The position numbers and the translations under genes were made by a program. From positions 5,814,054 to 5,878,053 of the forward strand of contig JASSKH010000016.1 in assembly GCA_031763025.1 (NCBI GenBank): 64,000 nt of DNA, written 5' to 3'. The stretch comes from Macrocystis pyrifera (Eukaryota; Sar; Phaeophyceae; Laminariales; Laminariaceae). Each line of letters starts with the position of its first letter. The first letter of the stretch is position 1. Of the stretch, positions 1 through 11,326 are shown piece by piece. The notes below the pieces were generated by a model. It saw only the letters and a program-made list of their open reading frames with translations. It was not told where the DNA came from and made no database searches.

Positions 1-2520
1 GAAAAAAAAAAAAAAAAAAAAAAAGAATGAAAAAGGGAGAAAATGAAAAAACGAAGCAAAAACGAATAAAAAGAAAAAAAAAAAAAATGGGAATGCGTAC
101 TCGGTAACAGCAATCAATCATGAAATCAGACTACGAACGCCTCAAAAAGCCATCTTTACCCAACGAAAAAAACAAGAGGCTGTGTACTAATCACGACTAC
201 CACCGATAGACACCAAGACACTCACTCACTAGGGGCACCGCCAACACCACCGCTACCAACAAAAACTGGGACAGCACCAAAAATACCTGAAGTAACACAA
301 CCGAACCGCTGCCAACACCAACACCACTGCCCAACACCACTGTCCAGAAAAAAAAAACAGGGGGCTATATTGCCCCCCCCCTATACCCCCTCTTCTCGAG
401 GAGACCCTTCCCAACCACCCCTCTCCCAAACACAGGAACCAACCACTTAACTACTGGCGTTTTCGACGCTTGTCCCTACATTGTTTTTCACGTCCTCCCC
501 GCAGTACCCTTTTTTTTTTTTGTTTTTGACAATGACATGCGCTTTGTTCGTGAAACTACTTAGAAAACCAAGCTATTGAGGAGCACTGGAACTTACCAAA
601 AAAAACCTTGCTTTGTCTGTCCCAATATATATAGTCGTTTCCGACGTTTCCCCCAACTTCGGGCCGGTGATGTGGAGGGGAAGCAGGTATTGCTATTCAT
701 GCTCCTCGCTCCTCTGTTGTACTCGTGCGAGAGTATCATGCGCTTGAATACAAAAGATGTTTGAGTCGGCAGGGAATACCTTCTTTGTGGCGGGAAGTGA
801 CTACTATACCGTCTGCACAGCATATTGCACATATATGTTTGCTTCGAAGCATCGGGCAATTATCCCAACACAGCAGCGTTTTCGCCGTGGACTGTATTCT
901 TCCTCTTATGTACCTGTATCAACTATAGCATCTACTGTATCTGTGAAACCGTTTTTTACCAAGAAACATTTAATCTACGGGAATATGTATATATAAACAA
1001 CAGTAAGTGCGGTATTCCACTCAGCCGGTCACAAAGTATTACTAGGCATGCCTCAACCTCGATCTCACGCGACTTTTGTGTACTTACGCTTACTCGCCAC
1101 GCACAGAGTTAATCGCCGCGAGCCGTCTGTTCAGCAGCATCAAGACCCACTTCCCGCTGCCTTCTTTTATCTTAGTGTAGTAATAATCCCACATTAATTT
1201 CACAAACAAGCAATATGGTCGGTCCCAAAAATGTGTGTGTTCTTGATATTAATGATGGATGGATGCAGTTGTAATCAGGCGTGCAGGTATTTCATACTAC
1301 TATTATTTTGTTTTTGCACCACTCCCCCAGGCACTTCCCGGAGGGGAACCTTGTATTATTTTTAGACGAAGTCCATTTTTTTTGTTTAATGGTGTTATTG
1401 TGAATATTTTCTGATCTGGCTTGCTTTTGTTGTATTCTCGTACCCGGGTCGTCGGCATTTCACTTGCTTTACCTTGATTAATTTAGTATTTAGACTCTCC
1501 CACTAGGTAGATTTAGAACCTTCTGGGAGTATTCCCACGAAATTAACGTGGCAAGTAAAACAAGCTCCGCGATGTTTGGGGGGCGGGTTTTGATAAATAA
1601 GACGTTTCTCGTTTACTCTCCAACACCCACAAATGAGATGGAAACCCTGATACGTGGAGCCCAGTATGAAGAAATGACGTAAACACGACAGCAGTACGCA
1701 CGTCACACCTCTTGAAGCTATATTCCTGGGCGATGGTGGATGCTCTAATTTGTGTTGATGGTGATCGCCGGTTGAGCGTATTTCCAAGCTATTTTCCTTG
1801 TGAGCGATCCCATTTTTCAGAATCTGAGTCGAACTACAGTAGCCGAAAACGCGCTTTTTGGAACATTGTTTTTTCGGCCCAAATTGAGCCGAAAGTAGGA
1901 TTTGGGAAACTTAGGCGGGAATCGAAAAAGCTAATATTTTGAGGTTATATTTAGCGCCAAAAAATTGAAAAGGCGAGCCTATCGAGGGGCTCAGCCTAGA
2001 GAGTGCTTGTTCCAGGTCGTTGGCTGTTGGGCAATCCAGAGACAGTGGTGATGGTGGACATGCGAATAAGCGCAACCATCGTGCTGGACCGTCGGATTGA
2101 TGTTGACCACGTATATAAGAACTTCTGTGGCGGCGAAAAGCAGTATCTCATTTCATGTCGTTATTTGGGAGGGGGGGTACCCCTTTTGTCACCCGCCCAT
2201 TGACCAATCACACCATGATAATTCAAGTACGTTCTTAATTTAGTATACCCACCCATACGCGTACCATCTCAAATACTGCTCACCACCACCGCCACCAGTA
2301 TCAACACACAACACGCCCACCCACTACTACCACCATCACCCTGACCATCACCACTACCAACACTGCCACTACCAACATCACCACCACCACTAGCAACACC
2401 ACCAACATTACCCTGCAAACTCAGACGGCTACCCCCCCCCCCCACCCCTACTACTCGTCGCCCCCGCCCTCAACACCATGTAAAAGCACGGCTGGTTAGT
2501 AGTCTCACCAAAGGCGTATA
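1..2520. other. Non-genic, low-complexity region
   Basis: I see no supportable gene here. The first 90 bases are A-rich (a 23-A run near the start), 230-345 and 2280-2415 are imperfect CAC/ACC trinucleotide tracts, and poly-C runs lie near 373-380 and 2431-2442. All open frames are short, overlap on both strands and show no recognisable motif. Confidence 0.6.
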
Positions 2521-2522
2521 TC

Positions 2523-3190
2523 GGGGGGCGTGCTCATTATTTGCGTAACTTGGTCATTTGACCATTTACCATACCTCCCTTTCGAGACAGACCACCGTTC
2601 CTACTCCTTATTGAGACGCTTCCAACCTTCGGACGTTCATTGCGTTCCGCTTTATTAAAATTTCGTCATTATTTTTGTTTGTCTCGTCCCCTTCATGTGT
2701 TGCCCTGGGTGAACACCATCTATCTCCTTGAATAGCGATCGTTTTCTTCCTTTTATGGACATCACCAAAATTCTCAATGCCGCACTCGTCTATTTTCCTC
2801 ATCTCCCCCCCCACAACACATCCGCATTCTCCCACTCTGTGAGTTCTACTCTATTTTGCTTATTTTCTTCAAGGGCATATCCGTGCATCTTCTTCCTCCC
2901 CCTCACAACTACTTGCTGGATTGTCATTTTTAACTTCGTCACGTCTCTATTTGCCTCCACTGGCCACATCCCCAGTTCTGCTCTTAACAAAGCCGTTTTA
3001 CGTATTCGAGCATCCTACGAAGTGCCTGTCACCCTTTTCACTGCCGTCGTCATCTGCATTGTTTCCTGGTGTTGAAAGGACTTTCCGTGCCCTTCCCACG
3101 CTTCTCCTGCATATTCTAGCGTTGGTGCAAATCACGTTCTTCAAACCATGTATTTCAATCCTTACGCGTAGTCTATATAGGTAGGTCTGG
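2523..3190 (-). mobile_element. LINE 3' end, decayed, with C-tail
   Basis: Read on the minus strand, this stretch encodes scraps of the C-terminal part of a non-LTR retrotransposon ORF2, such as LRAELGMWPVEANRD near 2.98 kb and MRKIDECGIENFGD near 2.8 kb. These align by eye to the better copy at 36.3-37.3 kb. The 3' end carries the family's terminal signature (GTCTCGAAAGGGA, then AATGAGCACGCCCCCC) at 2523-2590. It is 5'-truncated and reads in several frames, so it is a dead copy. The assignment to LINE rests on the ORF similarity and the shared 3' end. Confidence 0.65.
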
Positions 3191-5540
3191 GTGCGAATCT
3201 GTTGGGGCCGCGTCCATCTTGCATGTATACACGTGTGCTTTGTTTACCCTTTCCCAATATTTTTGCTATGTATATACCAAGAGCAGCATTTTGATACCTC
3301 TACGCCGAGGTATATATACTCTTTTACCACGTACTTTGGTCTGCGATCGGCAACTGATTTTCTCCCCCCTTCAGTTGAGTGTTACAGGGTTCTCCTTATC
3401 CTCGTTACATACCACTATTTATACTACCACGTGCGTCTCGACGTTCGCTGCCACTCTCCAAACTCAAGTATATTTTTTTTTATAAATTTTGAAACTCTCC
3501 AAATTCAAGTATATTATTTTTTATAAATTTTTAAACACGTCAGCTGTGAGTTCGACTGATTAAATAGTTGATACTCAACTTTGCAAGCTGCGTAATACGC
3601 CTCGTCTATATTCCATTTTTACTATTTTTTAATATTGTAGCGTCTTCCCGACTTGTTTCTGCAATCCTTTTGGTGCATATGATATCCCCACGAAAGCATC
3701 CACACACATCATTCCCGACACCGCAGCTTCCCCCACCGCGAACCCCTGTTGTGCTGATTCGACTTATACTATCATGACATTGACATGTGCCTTGGATACA
3801 TTGTCTGACAGCGTACATTCCTGTGTAAGCCCTTGAGAAATAAAACACAACAACTCGACCTGTCCCCATCCAATAGGGTGGTAGCACTTCTATCAGCAGC
3901 ACATTCCGCCGTATTTTTTCACCATTCTCCACCTCCTCCCTCTGATCCTATTTTCCCACAACAGTTATCACAATCCATTACTCAATACATACGCGCCATA
4001 TAATAGTCGTTCTGTACATCTACAGCAATAGTACAAAAATATCTCCGCGCCTTTCCCAACTCGTATCTATTTATGGTCTACGCAGCTGCGGTCTGGCCTA
4101 AAGCCCGCTTTTGCCCATCGTTTGTTTTTCTGCGTCCCCAATTTATCATTCTCTATCGCCCAAAAATCTTGGAGAGGTTCCCGCTATCTGCAGGAGCTTC
4201 CTGCTTCCTGCACAAAACTATGTGCAGAACGTGTATCGTCAATTTATACCTTGCACGCCGGCCCAGACCAACCCAACCTCAGGCCTGACCCTAACCATAT
4301 CCCGAACCCGTACCCTTTGGGGGGCTCGAGGTCGATAGGGGGGGTCACGCGGCTCCGCCGAGTGCTCTAGTGGCGCTTTCCCCCCCCCCAAAAAACGCCG
4401 GCCGAGCGGCCGAAAGACCCGCCTTGACCACCGAGACCCGCACCCTGCACAAAGTTTTGTGCAGGACACTCCGGTACATAGGTCGAGTCTCTTGCAGAAG
4501 GTTTCCCCACGGTGCTTAATAGCGTTATCCCTTTATAGTTCCCCGAATCACCCTTGTCCCTCCTTTCTTCAATAAGTCCATTGCTGCTCCTTCTCTCCGA
4601 CTCTTACACACCGATACCAGGTATTAATATGTGCCTACTCGTGTTTCCATGCCCGATTATAGTAGACGACATGACCATCATGGCAATATTTCCTTCTCCC
4701 ACGTATTTTCCATAAATAATTTCACTACTTCGCCTTCCGCTGTCTTTCTATCATCAACCCTCTTACTGTAGTAAGGCTCTGCTGTACTTAAGCCACGTGT
4801 ATTACTCTAGTTCCAAGTAACACGCACCGAAAACGATAGTGAAGCCCTGAATGTATATACACGTCATTTCATATTCCCGTCTTCTTTTCTTCTTCTTGCT
4901 CTTCATCTTCTTCTCTACCATCTCTTTTGCTTTATTTTTACTGTAGGCAGCACAGCAGTTGTATATCGTAGCATGCTCCTTCCGTCCTGCCGTGGTGTTG
5001 TTCAATGTCTGCCTTGCGTGCACTTCTCTCCTTCCCCTTTTGGTCTCTTTTTATTCCTCATCCCGCACCACTCTGCTACTGTGCTCTGTTAAACACTATT
5101 ATTATCAGCTTCTCCCCTATGACTGTACTTGCTGTTGTCTTGTCCAATTGGTCCCCTCTCCTTCCGCAAGTCTAGCTCCGCACGCTATTCGTGCCAAAGT
5201 CGTTTTTTGATGCACACATGCCTTCCAACTGCTCGCCAAATGGCACCGCGTTTTTAGCCATCTCTTCTTGAAACTGTATGTTGATGTTTTCGTTTACGTC
5301 TATACCAGGTATATAGGTACTGTGTATCATGCCCTGGCAAGTATCTATTCGCCGTGTGCACACTTTCCTGCCGAGCCTATTTTTTTTCCACTCTGTTCCG
5401 AAACAGAGGGAACATTTGTTCATTAATACTAAATACAAAATTTCCTTGTACTTATAGACGTAGTGGTATATATCTAGGCTGTTCTCTGTTAAGAGTGTCT
5501 GTCCATAGTAGGCAGCGATCCGCCGGAGGGGGGGGGGGGG
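3191..5540. other. Non-genic; possible further LINE debris
   Basis: The + strand is pyrimidine-rich over much of 3.2-5.2 kb, as it is across the LINE copy at 36.3-37.3 kb, so some of this may be older minus-strand LINE sequence. I cannot align it residue by residue. Two near-identical 30 bp segments at 3440-3535 (CTCTCCAAATTCAAGTATAT type) form a small direct repeat. No gene is supported. Confidence 0.35.
4203..4468. mobile_element. Short inverted-repeat element (MITE candidate)
   Basis: Ends of about 28 bp are inverted repeats: TCCTGCACAAAACTATGTGC at the left and its near complement (GCACAAAGTTTTGTGCAGGA) at the right. The 265 bp between them includes a telomere-like patch (CCCTAACC, CCCGAACCC) and GC-rich sequence. 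No clear target duplication was found, so the class is open. Confidence 0.4.
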
Positions 5541-5547
5541 GGGCGTG
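5531..5547. repeat. Poly-G run
   Basis: A run of about 17 G followed by CGTGACCACGG. The bases just 3' resemble the tail half of the tRNA-derived SINE described at 17.6 kb (GACCACGGCTTGTCCAGAA), so a SINE scrap may lie at 5546-5600. Confidence 0.5.
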
Positions 5548-5679
5548 ACCACGGCTTGTCCAGAACGTGGTTGAGCGTAAAATAAGTTATCCTGAGAGTT
5601 GAACTACGAAAAAAAATAGGAAAAGCCCTAGAAAAAACAAAATGTATTAATCAAGTCTCACCTCGTTTCGAATCTGATC

Positions 5680-5780
5680 AATCTTGGTCTTGATCTTGGG
5701 CTTGATCTTGATCTTGATCTTGATCTTGATCTTGATCTTGATCCTGGTCTTGATCTTGGTCCTGATCTTGATTTTGACCT
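5680..5780. repeat. (CTTGAT)n hexanucleotide minisatellite
   Basis: About 15 imperfect units of CTTGAT/CCTGGT. The minus strand translates to alternating Asp-Gln in one frame and Arg-Ser in another. Two frames being open at once is what a hexamer repeat lacking stop codons produces, so the long frames here are not taken as genes. Confidence 0.85.
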
Positions 5781-5799
5781 TTGATTGACGAGTCTTGAT

Positions 5800-8700
5800 C
5801 TTGAGTCTGGATCTTGAAGCAGATTACTGGGCTGTCGAACTTGGAGTCCTCCTTTCGCTCGGCCTGTGAAATAGTTAGTGTTGTGACGAGAGTCGAAAAT
5901 GAGAGTGGGGCGGGGGAGGGGGCGATCAAGCGCTAACACGTCAACGCCTTGGTCCGGTCTGGAATGAGAGATATATGGGGATAAATAAGAAAAACGTGAC
6001 CCTACTTTCTTTGTGCTCCTTGAACCTTGAAGCTTGGCGTAACGCCTCTTCTTCTTGCTAATTCGGAAGCCGTCACACTGAAGCCAATGTATCAGCCGTT
6101 TTGTGCTTAAGTTAGTACAAAAGTAGTATTTTACTTCCGAATAATGCATCATGTTCCCCAACAGTAAGGAACCCAGGTGGACTGGAGCTAACAATAGTCT
6201 AGTTTCTTACGTGTCCTTCGCTGCCTCCGGCAACATCTGCTTTGAAAGCAGTATTTCGCAGTCTATTCGTCTGTGTATTATGTATTATGTGTAGATGTGA
6301 CAGAGCGGGTGACCTGACTGACAGTCTCGACATCCTGTGAGGACGACTGGACGACTGGTCGTTCGACTGGTCGTACTTTTGTTGCCAGGGGGGTTCACTA
6401 GCTGCAGCTGTTCAGCCAGGTCAGCCAGGTTCAGGTTTAGGCTCTGAGCCATTTATAGCCTGTACAATGATACGTAGGTACTCTGCTGTACAATTGAAGA
6501 CAATTACGGGTGACACCCTATACTTGTAAGTAGACAGAGAGAAGTGTGTACCCGTGGAACCTTTTTGAAGCTAATAATATAGGTACGAGCGGCCGCTGGC
6601 TGATCAGTGGGAGAGCCGCCAGGACGCTTTTTTTCCTTTGGTTTTCCAAGGATAACTAACGCAATCTAATTATTAACACTTACGAGTACCACGGATATTA
6701 TTATACCTTTTATTTTTTTTTACTCGATAAAGTACTACGTACAGCAGTACCTCTGGAGGTGCTGTACTTTGGTAAGGTCCCTGCCAGACTGCTGTTGTAC
6801 ACCACCAGGACGATTCGACGAAAAAAAAGTCAACGGTCGCTGCGAGAGTACCAATTGGATGACTGAATCTACCCAACCCGGGGAAATAAAACATATCCAA
6901 AGAAGTATGCAATATACAGCCGGTAACTGGTACAACAGGTATATGATAGACAATAAGGGCTGGCGAAGGAAGGTCATCGGGAAAGAGACGGCCTGCTCGG
7001 AGTCCGACAGCCACCGAGATAAAAAGAGACCAGAAAGGTTTGACTACGACGCGCAGCAGTAGTATCGTACCTGGTATATAATAATAGTACATCGTGCCAC
7101 GCACTCTGAACGCTCGCACTCCGAACGTCACCCAAAAGCACTGGAGAGGGGCCCCGCGGGTCTTCTTTTTTCGAAGCTAAAAGTTTACCAAAGAGCAGGG
7201 AGTACCAACAAAGTGCCAGCACGCTGCCGGCACGACTATTAATACTATTAGTATTAACTACCCCGACAGCAGCAGTGTACGGTGTTGGGTACGGTGTATA
7301 CGGTACAATGTACAACATACCCATCGATACGTAATGGTGCGGTAAAACAACTTACCATTTATTACTGCTGTAAACTGGCTGTCGTGTACGTCGTACAGCA
7401 GCTGCTGTTTGTTTTGAGACTATTACTATTTTACTATGTACCAGGTGTGTATATTGGCTTTTCACCAATTTCTTGGAAAATAATTGAGAAAAAAACATTC
7501 TAAAAAATTGGAACAAAATTGAATTTCAAAAAACGAGTTGTTTGTTTGACTCTCGAAGCTGTAGGAGCAGAGAAGAGAGCCTCTCCGCATACACCAGAAG
7601 AGTTGCAAGATGAAACAACCAACCGACATACAAACGAACAGGCCCGAATGCGTGGCAGTTCCAACAAGCACACACACCTATACAGGAGGAGGAGGAGGAG
7701 CGGTACTGCTGCTGCTGTTGTTGCACGAGTAGTAGCTGTGATATACCATCCGCTTGGAGGCTTCTACTACACTGCAGTACTGTACGTATATAATTCTTGT
7801 GGCACGAAGTACTGATAAGAATTGCGATGACTTCGATCAAGATCGTTGATTGGAGGAATGCGTTGGTCAGAGAGCTGTGTGAGCTCGACCACGGAACTCA
7901 GTATGGTATAGCAAGGTTCAAGCTGCACAAGCCGCATTAAGAGCGTGATGCCAGGTACATGACCCGTAGATCAAGAGTATGCTTGGCATTCATTCGTTCC
8001 TCGCGCCTCGTGCTGGTGGTTGGTGCTGCCTGCTCTGAATCTACCGTCTTTCTTGCGGTGAAAAAATCTGGAAACTGGCTGGTAAATATATACAAAATGA
8101 ATGAACAGTGAAGCCGATTTCCCGCCGGAAGCGATGTTTCTGTGAACAAAAAAAGGAAGCCAATCGAAGCGCGTGTCGAATCCAGGTATGGCAACAACGA
8201 GGATGGCCCTGGATTCTGTCGATCTTTTCGCCATATATATGATCTGTGACGCCCCTTGCCACGGCAAAAGTGACCAGGTAGGTACCTGTGGCCCCATGCT
8301 GCTGGTATGGTAGGCTATACGAGGGATCAGTCAAAAGGTACACGGACCAGAGACCGCCAGAATAATAGAGAAAATTATATAGATATTCCGCCTGAAAACA
8401 CGAAACACTGAACTTGGACCCAAAATATACCGTCGGACGAGAACAAGTTTACCGCGCAGCCATAGAGCTGCTGCTGCTGCGTCCTAACAAAGCTCTGCCC
8501 GACGAGCAATCAGCACCCGCAGCGAGTTCGAGGTTTTCGGCACATTGCGCCCAAGCCCGCAAACTCGTTCGTGTAGGCTCCCAACGGGCGAGCGAGACCT
8601 TGCTTTGCCATCAAGCTCACAAACCAAAGTTTTGATCGTTGTCAGTTAGTTTTGAAATATCGCGGTCTTTCTCTGAGACATCGCAGGTTCCAACCGAGAA

Positions 8701-9050
8701 CTTCGGCGCGAGGCCCCTCACCTGCGGCAAGAAGGGCGATCCCGATCCCGCGCAACATACGGCAAGCCATTCGCAGCCTCGATTGGGGGTTCGAGGGGTT
8801 GTCGGAGACGCATCGGGTAGGGTGCTTGCTTCTCGGCTTGTGTCACCGGCGGTTGTGTGGCCGGTTGCGGGGACTCTGGTGGACCGAAAATAAATGTTGC
8901 TGTCTGGGGTCATGATTGTAGTCCAATCAGATCCTCCCAAAAAAAAATGCTCCCAGTAACATCCTCGTGACGAGCGGGTTTCTAGTGAGAAAAGCAGCAC
9001 TTCCTAGGGATAACACCCACAGAGCCCCGCCACGCCCCAGCAGGAACACG
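5800..9050. other. Non-genic region
   Basis: No frame longer than about 150 codons and no recognisable domain. Scattered CTG/GCA trinucleotides and simple A/T tracts only. Opposing frames at 8.6-9.0 kb are similarly GC-rich and mutually exclusive, so neither is called. Confidence 0.5.
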
Positions 9051-9057
9051 GGCTGTG

Positions 9058-9352
9058 GGGGCTGTGGCATGGTGCAATCAGACTAAGAGACAACTAGACA
9101 TCTTCCTCATGGCCATGGCCAAAACCTGGAAGCTGCGTAGCATTCTTGCCCGGGTCTCTGTCGTGGAGTATGTGGTACGTGTCGAGCTTCTGATTCATGC
9201 CATTGGAGGTGTGGGCTGTGGCATGATCAACATCAAACTACCTGGACATCTAGACATCTCCCTCATGGGTATGCCCAAACCTGGAAGCTGTGTGGCATCC
9301 TTGCCCGAGTCTTTCCGGTGGTGTGTGGTACGTGCCGAGCTTCTGAAGCGAG
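9058..9352. repeat. Tandem duplication, unit about 150 bp
   Basis: Two diverged units (about 9058-9209 and 9210-9352) share GCTGTGGCATG, CTAGACATCT, CCTCATGG, CCTGGAAGCTG and GTGGTACGTG in the same order. The + frame is open through both, but the repeat explains it and no domain is visible. Confidence 0.6.
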
Positions 9353-9788
9353 ATACAGTATAGTCGATGCGCGTCGATATACCCGTAAAAACAAGGGGCA
9401 ACCCTCCTGCAGGTTTTTACCGCCAACCATATATTGTATATTGTTGGAACATGGAATACGGAATAAAAAAAATGTTGAATGCGGTACTACAGTGATAATA
9501 ATGTGGAACATGTGGAATAATAATGTGGAATGGGATGTGATCCACATCGTTCACCGAAAGAACACAACCCTACCGGACACAACCTTACCGGGATACCGGT
9601 ATTCGTTCAGGCCGTGGGATCTTTACCTTATAGGGTGCAAGCTACTAGTGAGAATACTCTCAGATCTGATGAGTTTGTACGAAGTATTTTCGTAGTACTA
9701 CATCATGATAAAATACGTCGTCGCTCTCGCGCCAAGGAAGGGTATATATTCGTTCTCCCCGCGGGGCATGTATGCGGGGGAAATACTA

Positions 9789-9892
9789 TTACGGGGGTCC
9801 ATAGTTGATAGGACCTATGGTGTACATAAAAACCTATATATTTCCTATTTTTACTAACAAAATTTGGTCCCGTTGACTATGGACCCCCGTAA
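9789..9892 (+). mobile_element. TA-flanked MITE, copy 1
   Basis: A 104 bp near-palindrome. The ~29 bp terminal inverted repeats begin TTACGGGGGTCCATAG, and TA lies directly outside both ends (9787-9788 and 9893-9894). The internal 45 bp is asymmetric and sets the orientation. It has no coding capacity. TA duplication and short TIRs fit a Tc1/mariner-type (Stowaway-like) non-autonomous element; the superfamily is inferred. Confidence 0.85.
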
Positions 9893-9894
9893 TA

Positions 9895-10005
9895 TTACGA
9901 GCGACCATACATAGTAAACAGGACCTTATAGGTACATACAAAAAACTATATATTTACCCTTTTTTACTGGCAATATTTGGTCGTATTTACTATGGTCCCC
10001 CGTAG
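9895..10005 (+). mobile_element. TA-flanked MITE, copy 2 (abuts copy 1)
   Basis: Same family as copy 1, more diverged (starts TTACGAGCGACCATACATAG, ends TATGGTCCCCCGTAG). The TA at 9893-9894 is shared with copy 1 and TA follows at 10006-10007. One copy therefore seems to have inserted at the TA bordering the other. Confidence 0.8.
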
Positions 10006-10343
10006 TAACAACGTCATCTGTGAGTTCGACTGATTAATAATTGAATAGTTGGTGTACTGCTGTGCTGCTGCTGTATATGTACTACAACAGTATCCTGCTA
10101 TACTGCTTGTTGCTGCGACTGGTGCACGCTACTACTACGGGTACGTGTGTTCTTCTGCTTGGAGTGTGGCTATAGCGGGAATGGCTGAGGGGCGAGTCAG
10201 CAAAACAAAATACACACGGATTTACCTATACACTACTTTCGTTTGAAAATGTGCACCCACATCTCGGAGGGAAAAACATCAACTACGGGGAAGCATGTAC
10301 GACCTGGTTCCAGCGACAGCCGAGACTTAACATCTTCGCCCTT

Positions 10344-10531
10344 TTTTTGCACTTTGGTTTTGGAGAGTTGGAAAATGAAATTTGGCATGCTTGTGCGTCA
10401 TGACGAGATGAAAAAACTGATTTTTTTTTTGTTTTTTTTTTCGTGAATGAGGGAGTTTTTTCATCTTGTTATGACGCACAACCATGCCAAATTTTATTTT
10501 CAAACTCTCACCAACCAAAGTGCAAAAATTA
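10344..10531. repeat. Fold-back inverted repeat, ~80 bp arms
   Basis: The left arm (about 10344-10418) and right arm (about 10450-10531) are near-perfect reverse complements, running from TTTTGCACTTTGGTT to AACCAAAGTGCAAAA, around a T-rich loop. Transcripts of either strand would form a long hairpin. Both arms translate to the same short peptide string on opposite strands, which is a by-product of the inversion. Confidence 0.8.
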
Positions 10532-11094
10532 TTCCCATGAAAAATAAATTTATCCCTAGGGGGGTTGCTAAACAGCTCGAAAATTTCAATACATTGTTCT
10601 ATAGTACTTTGGCAGGCGTTAAATATAACAGCCTTGCATGTTTCGCAGAACAAAAGAAGTGTCACAGACGTCTTCCCCTTGTTGATATGATCATGTCAAC
10701 ACTTCTATTGTCGAATTATTCGACGAATTGACCGATTCCTAAACATACCAATTTAAATGAATTTTCCTGTCGGCAGTTCAAATCCCTATGCAACAACGCC
10801 TCCGCAAGCAATACTAACAATGTCCATATCTCGCGAACTACAACTCGCACGCCAAAAATATCTCTAGAGATGTGTTCCCCTCGTTCTTGCGGGCATGTGC
10901 ATATCTTTAGTGATGAAAAATTCGACATAATATTCCGATTTTTATTGCCCGAAGGTGGAGTTTGATGTGTGTCGCTGGAACCAGCTCGTATATATATATA
11001 TGCGTAGTGATCGTAATCAAACATATACGGCGTGCAAACATAGATAGGAAGTTACGTGGTTTTTGGGTCCGTCATGGGTTCTGTGAGTACTACT
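10532..11094. other. Non-genic spacer before the LTR element
   Basis: AT-rich sequence without a supportable frame. The motif GGTTCCAGCGACA occurs at 10310 and inverted near 10975, hinting at a wider inverted repeat around the fold-back. Confidence 0.4.
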
Positions 11095-11326
11095 TGTAGC
11101 CAAAAGATACCAAGCCGTGGAGGTTTCAGTGTAATCGCATGTGTGAGTGGAGCAGTGGCCGGGGATCCTGTGTGATGTCCCCTAGCCACCTGGCTCGTGG
11201 TCCGATGAGGATCACTCCGTGATAATACAAGCTCTAAGAACAAGACTTACTGAGTGCGAGGCCAGCGAGACTGGTGGAGTCCCTCGCTGGAAGCCCTCTT
11301 GCTGATATCATCTGGCAGAGGCCATA
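11095..11326 (+). repeat. 5' LTR of the Ty3/gypsy element
   Basis: Runs from TGTAGCCAAAAGATACC to CAGAGGCCATA. Base-by-base reading against the 3' LTR shows no difference. The four bases before it (TACT) match the four after the 3' LTR, giving a candidate 4 bp target duplication. If the LTR ends at the CA two bases earlier, the duplication would be less clear. Confidence 0.9.

Noticed and set aside
3900-4100. Idea that 3.6-4.1 kb continues the LINE at 2.5-3.2 kb
   Set aside because: Strand composition fits, but no residue-level match to the 36-37 kb copy could be made by eye; left as a possibility only.
5658-6194. Long minus-strand frames rich in Asp-Gln or Arg-Ser
   Set aside because: Two frames are open only because a CTTGAT hexamer repeat has no stop codons; no conserved domain.
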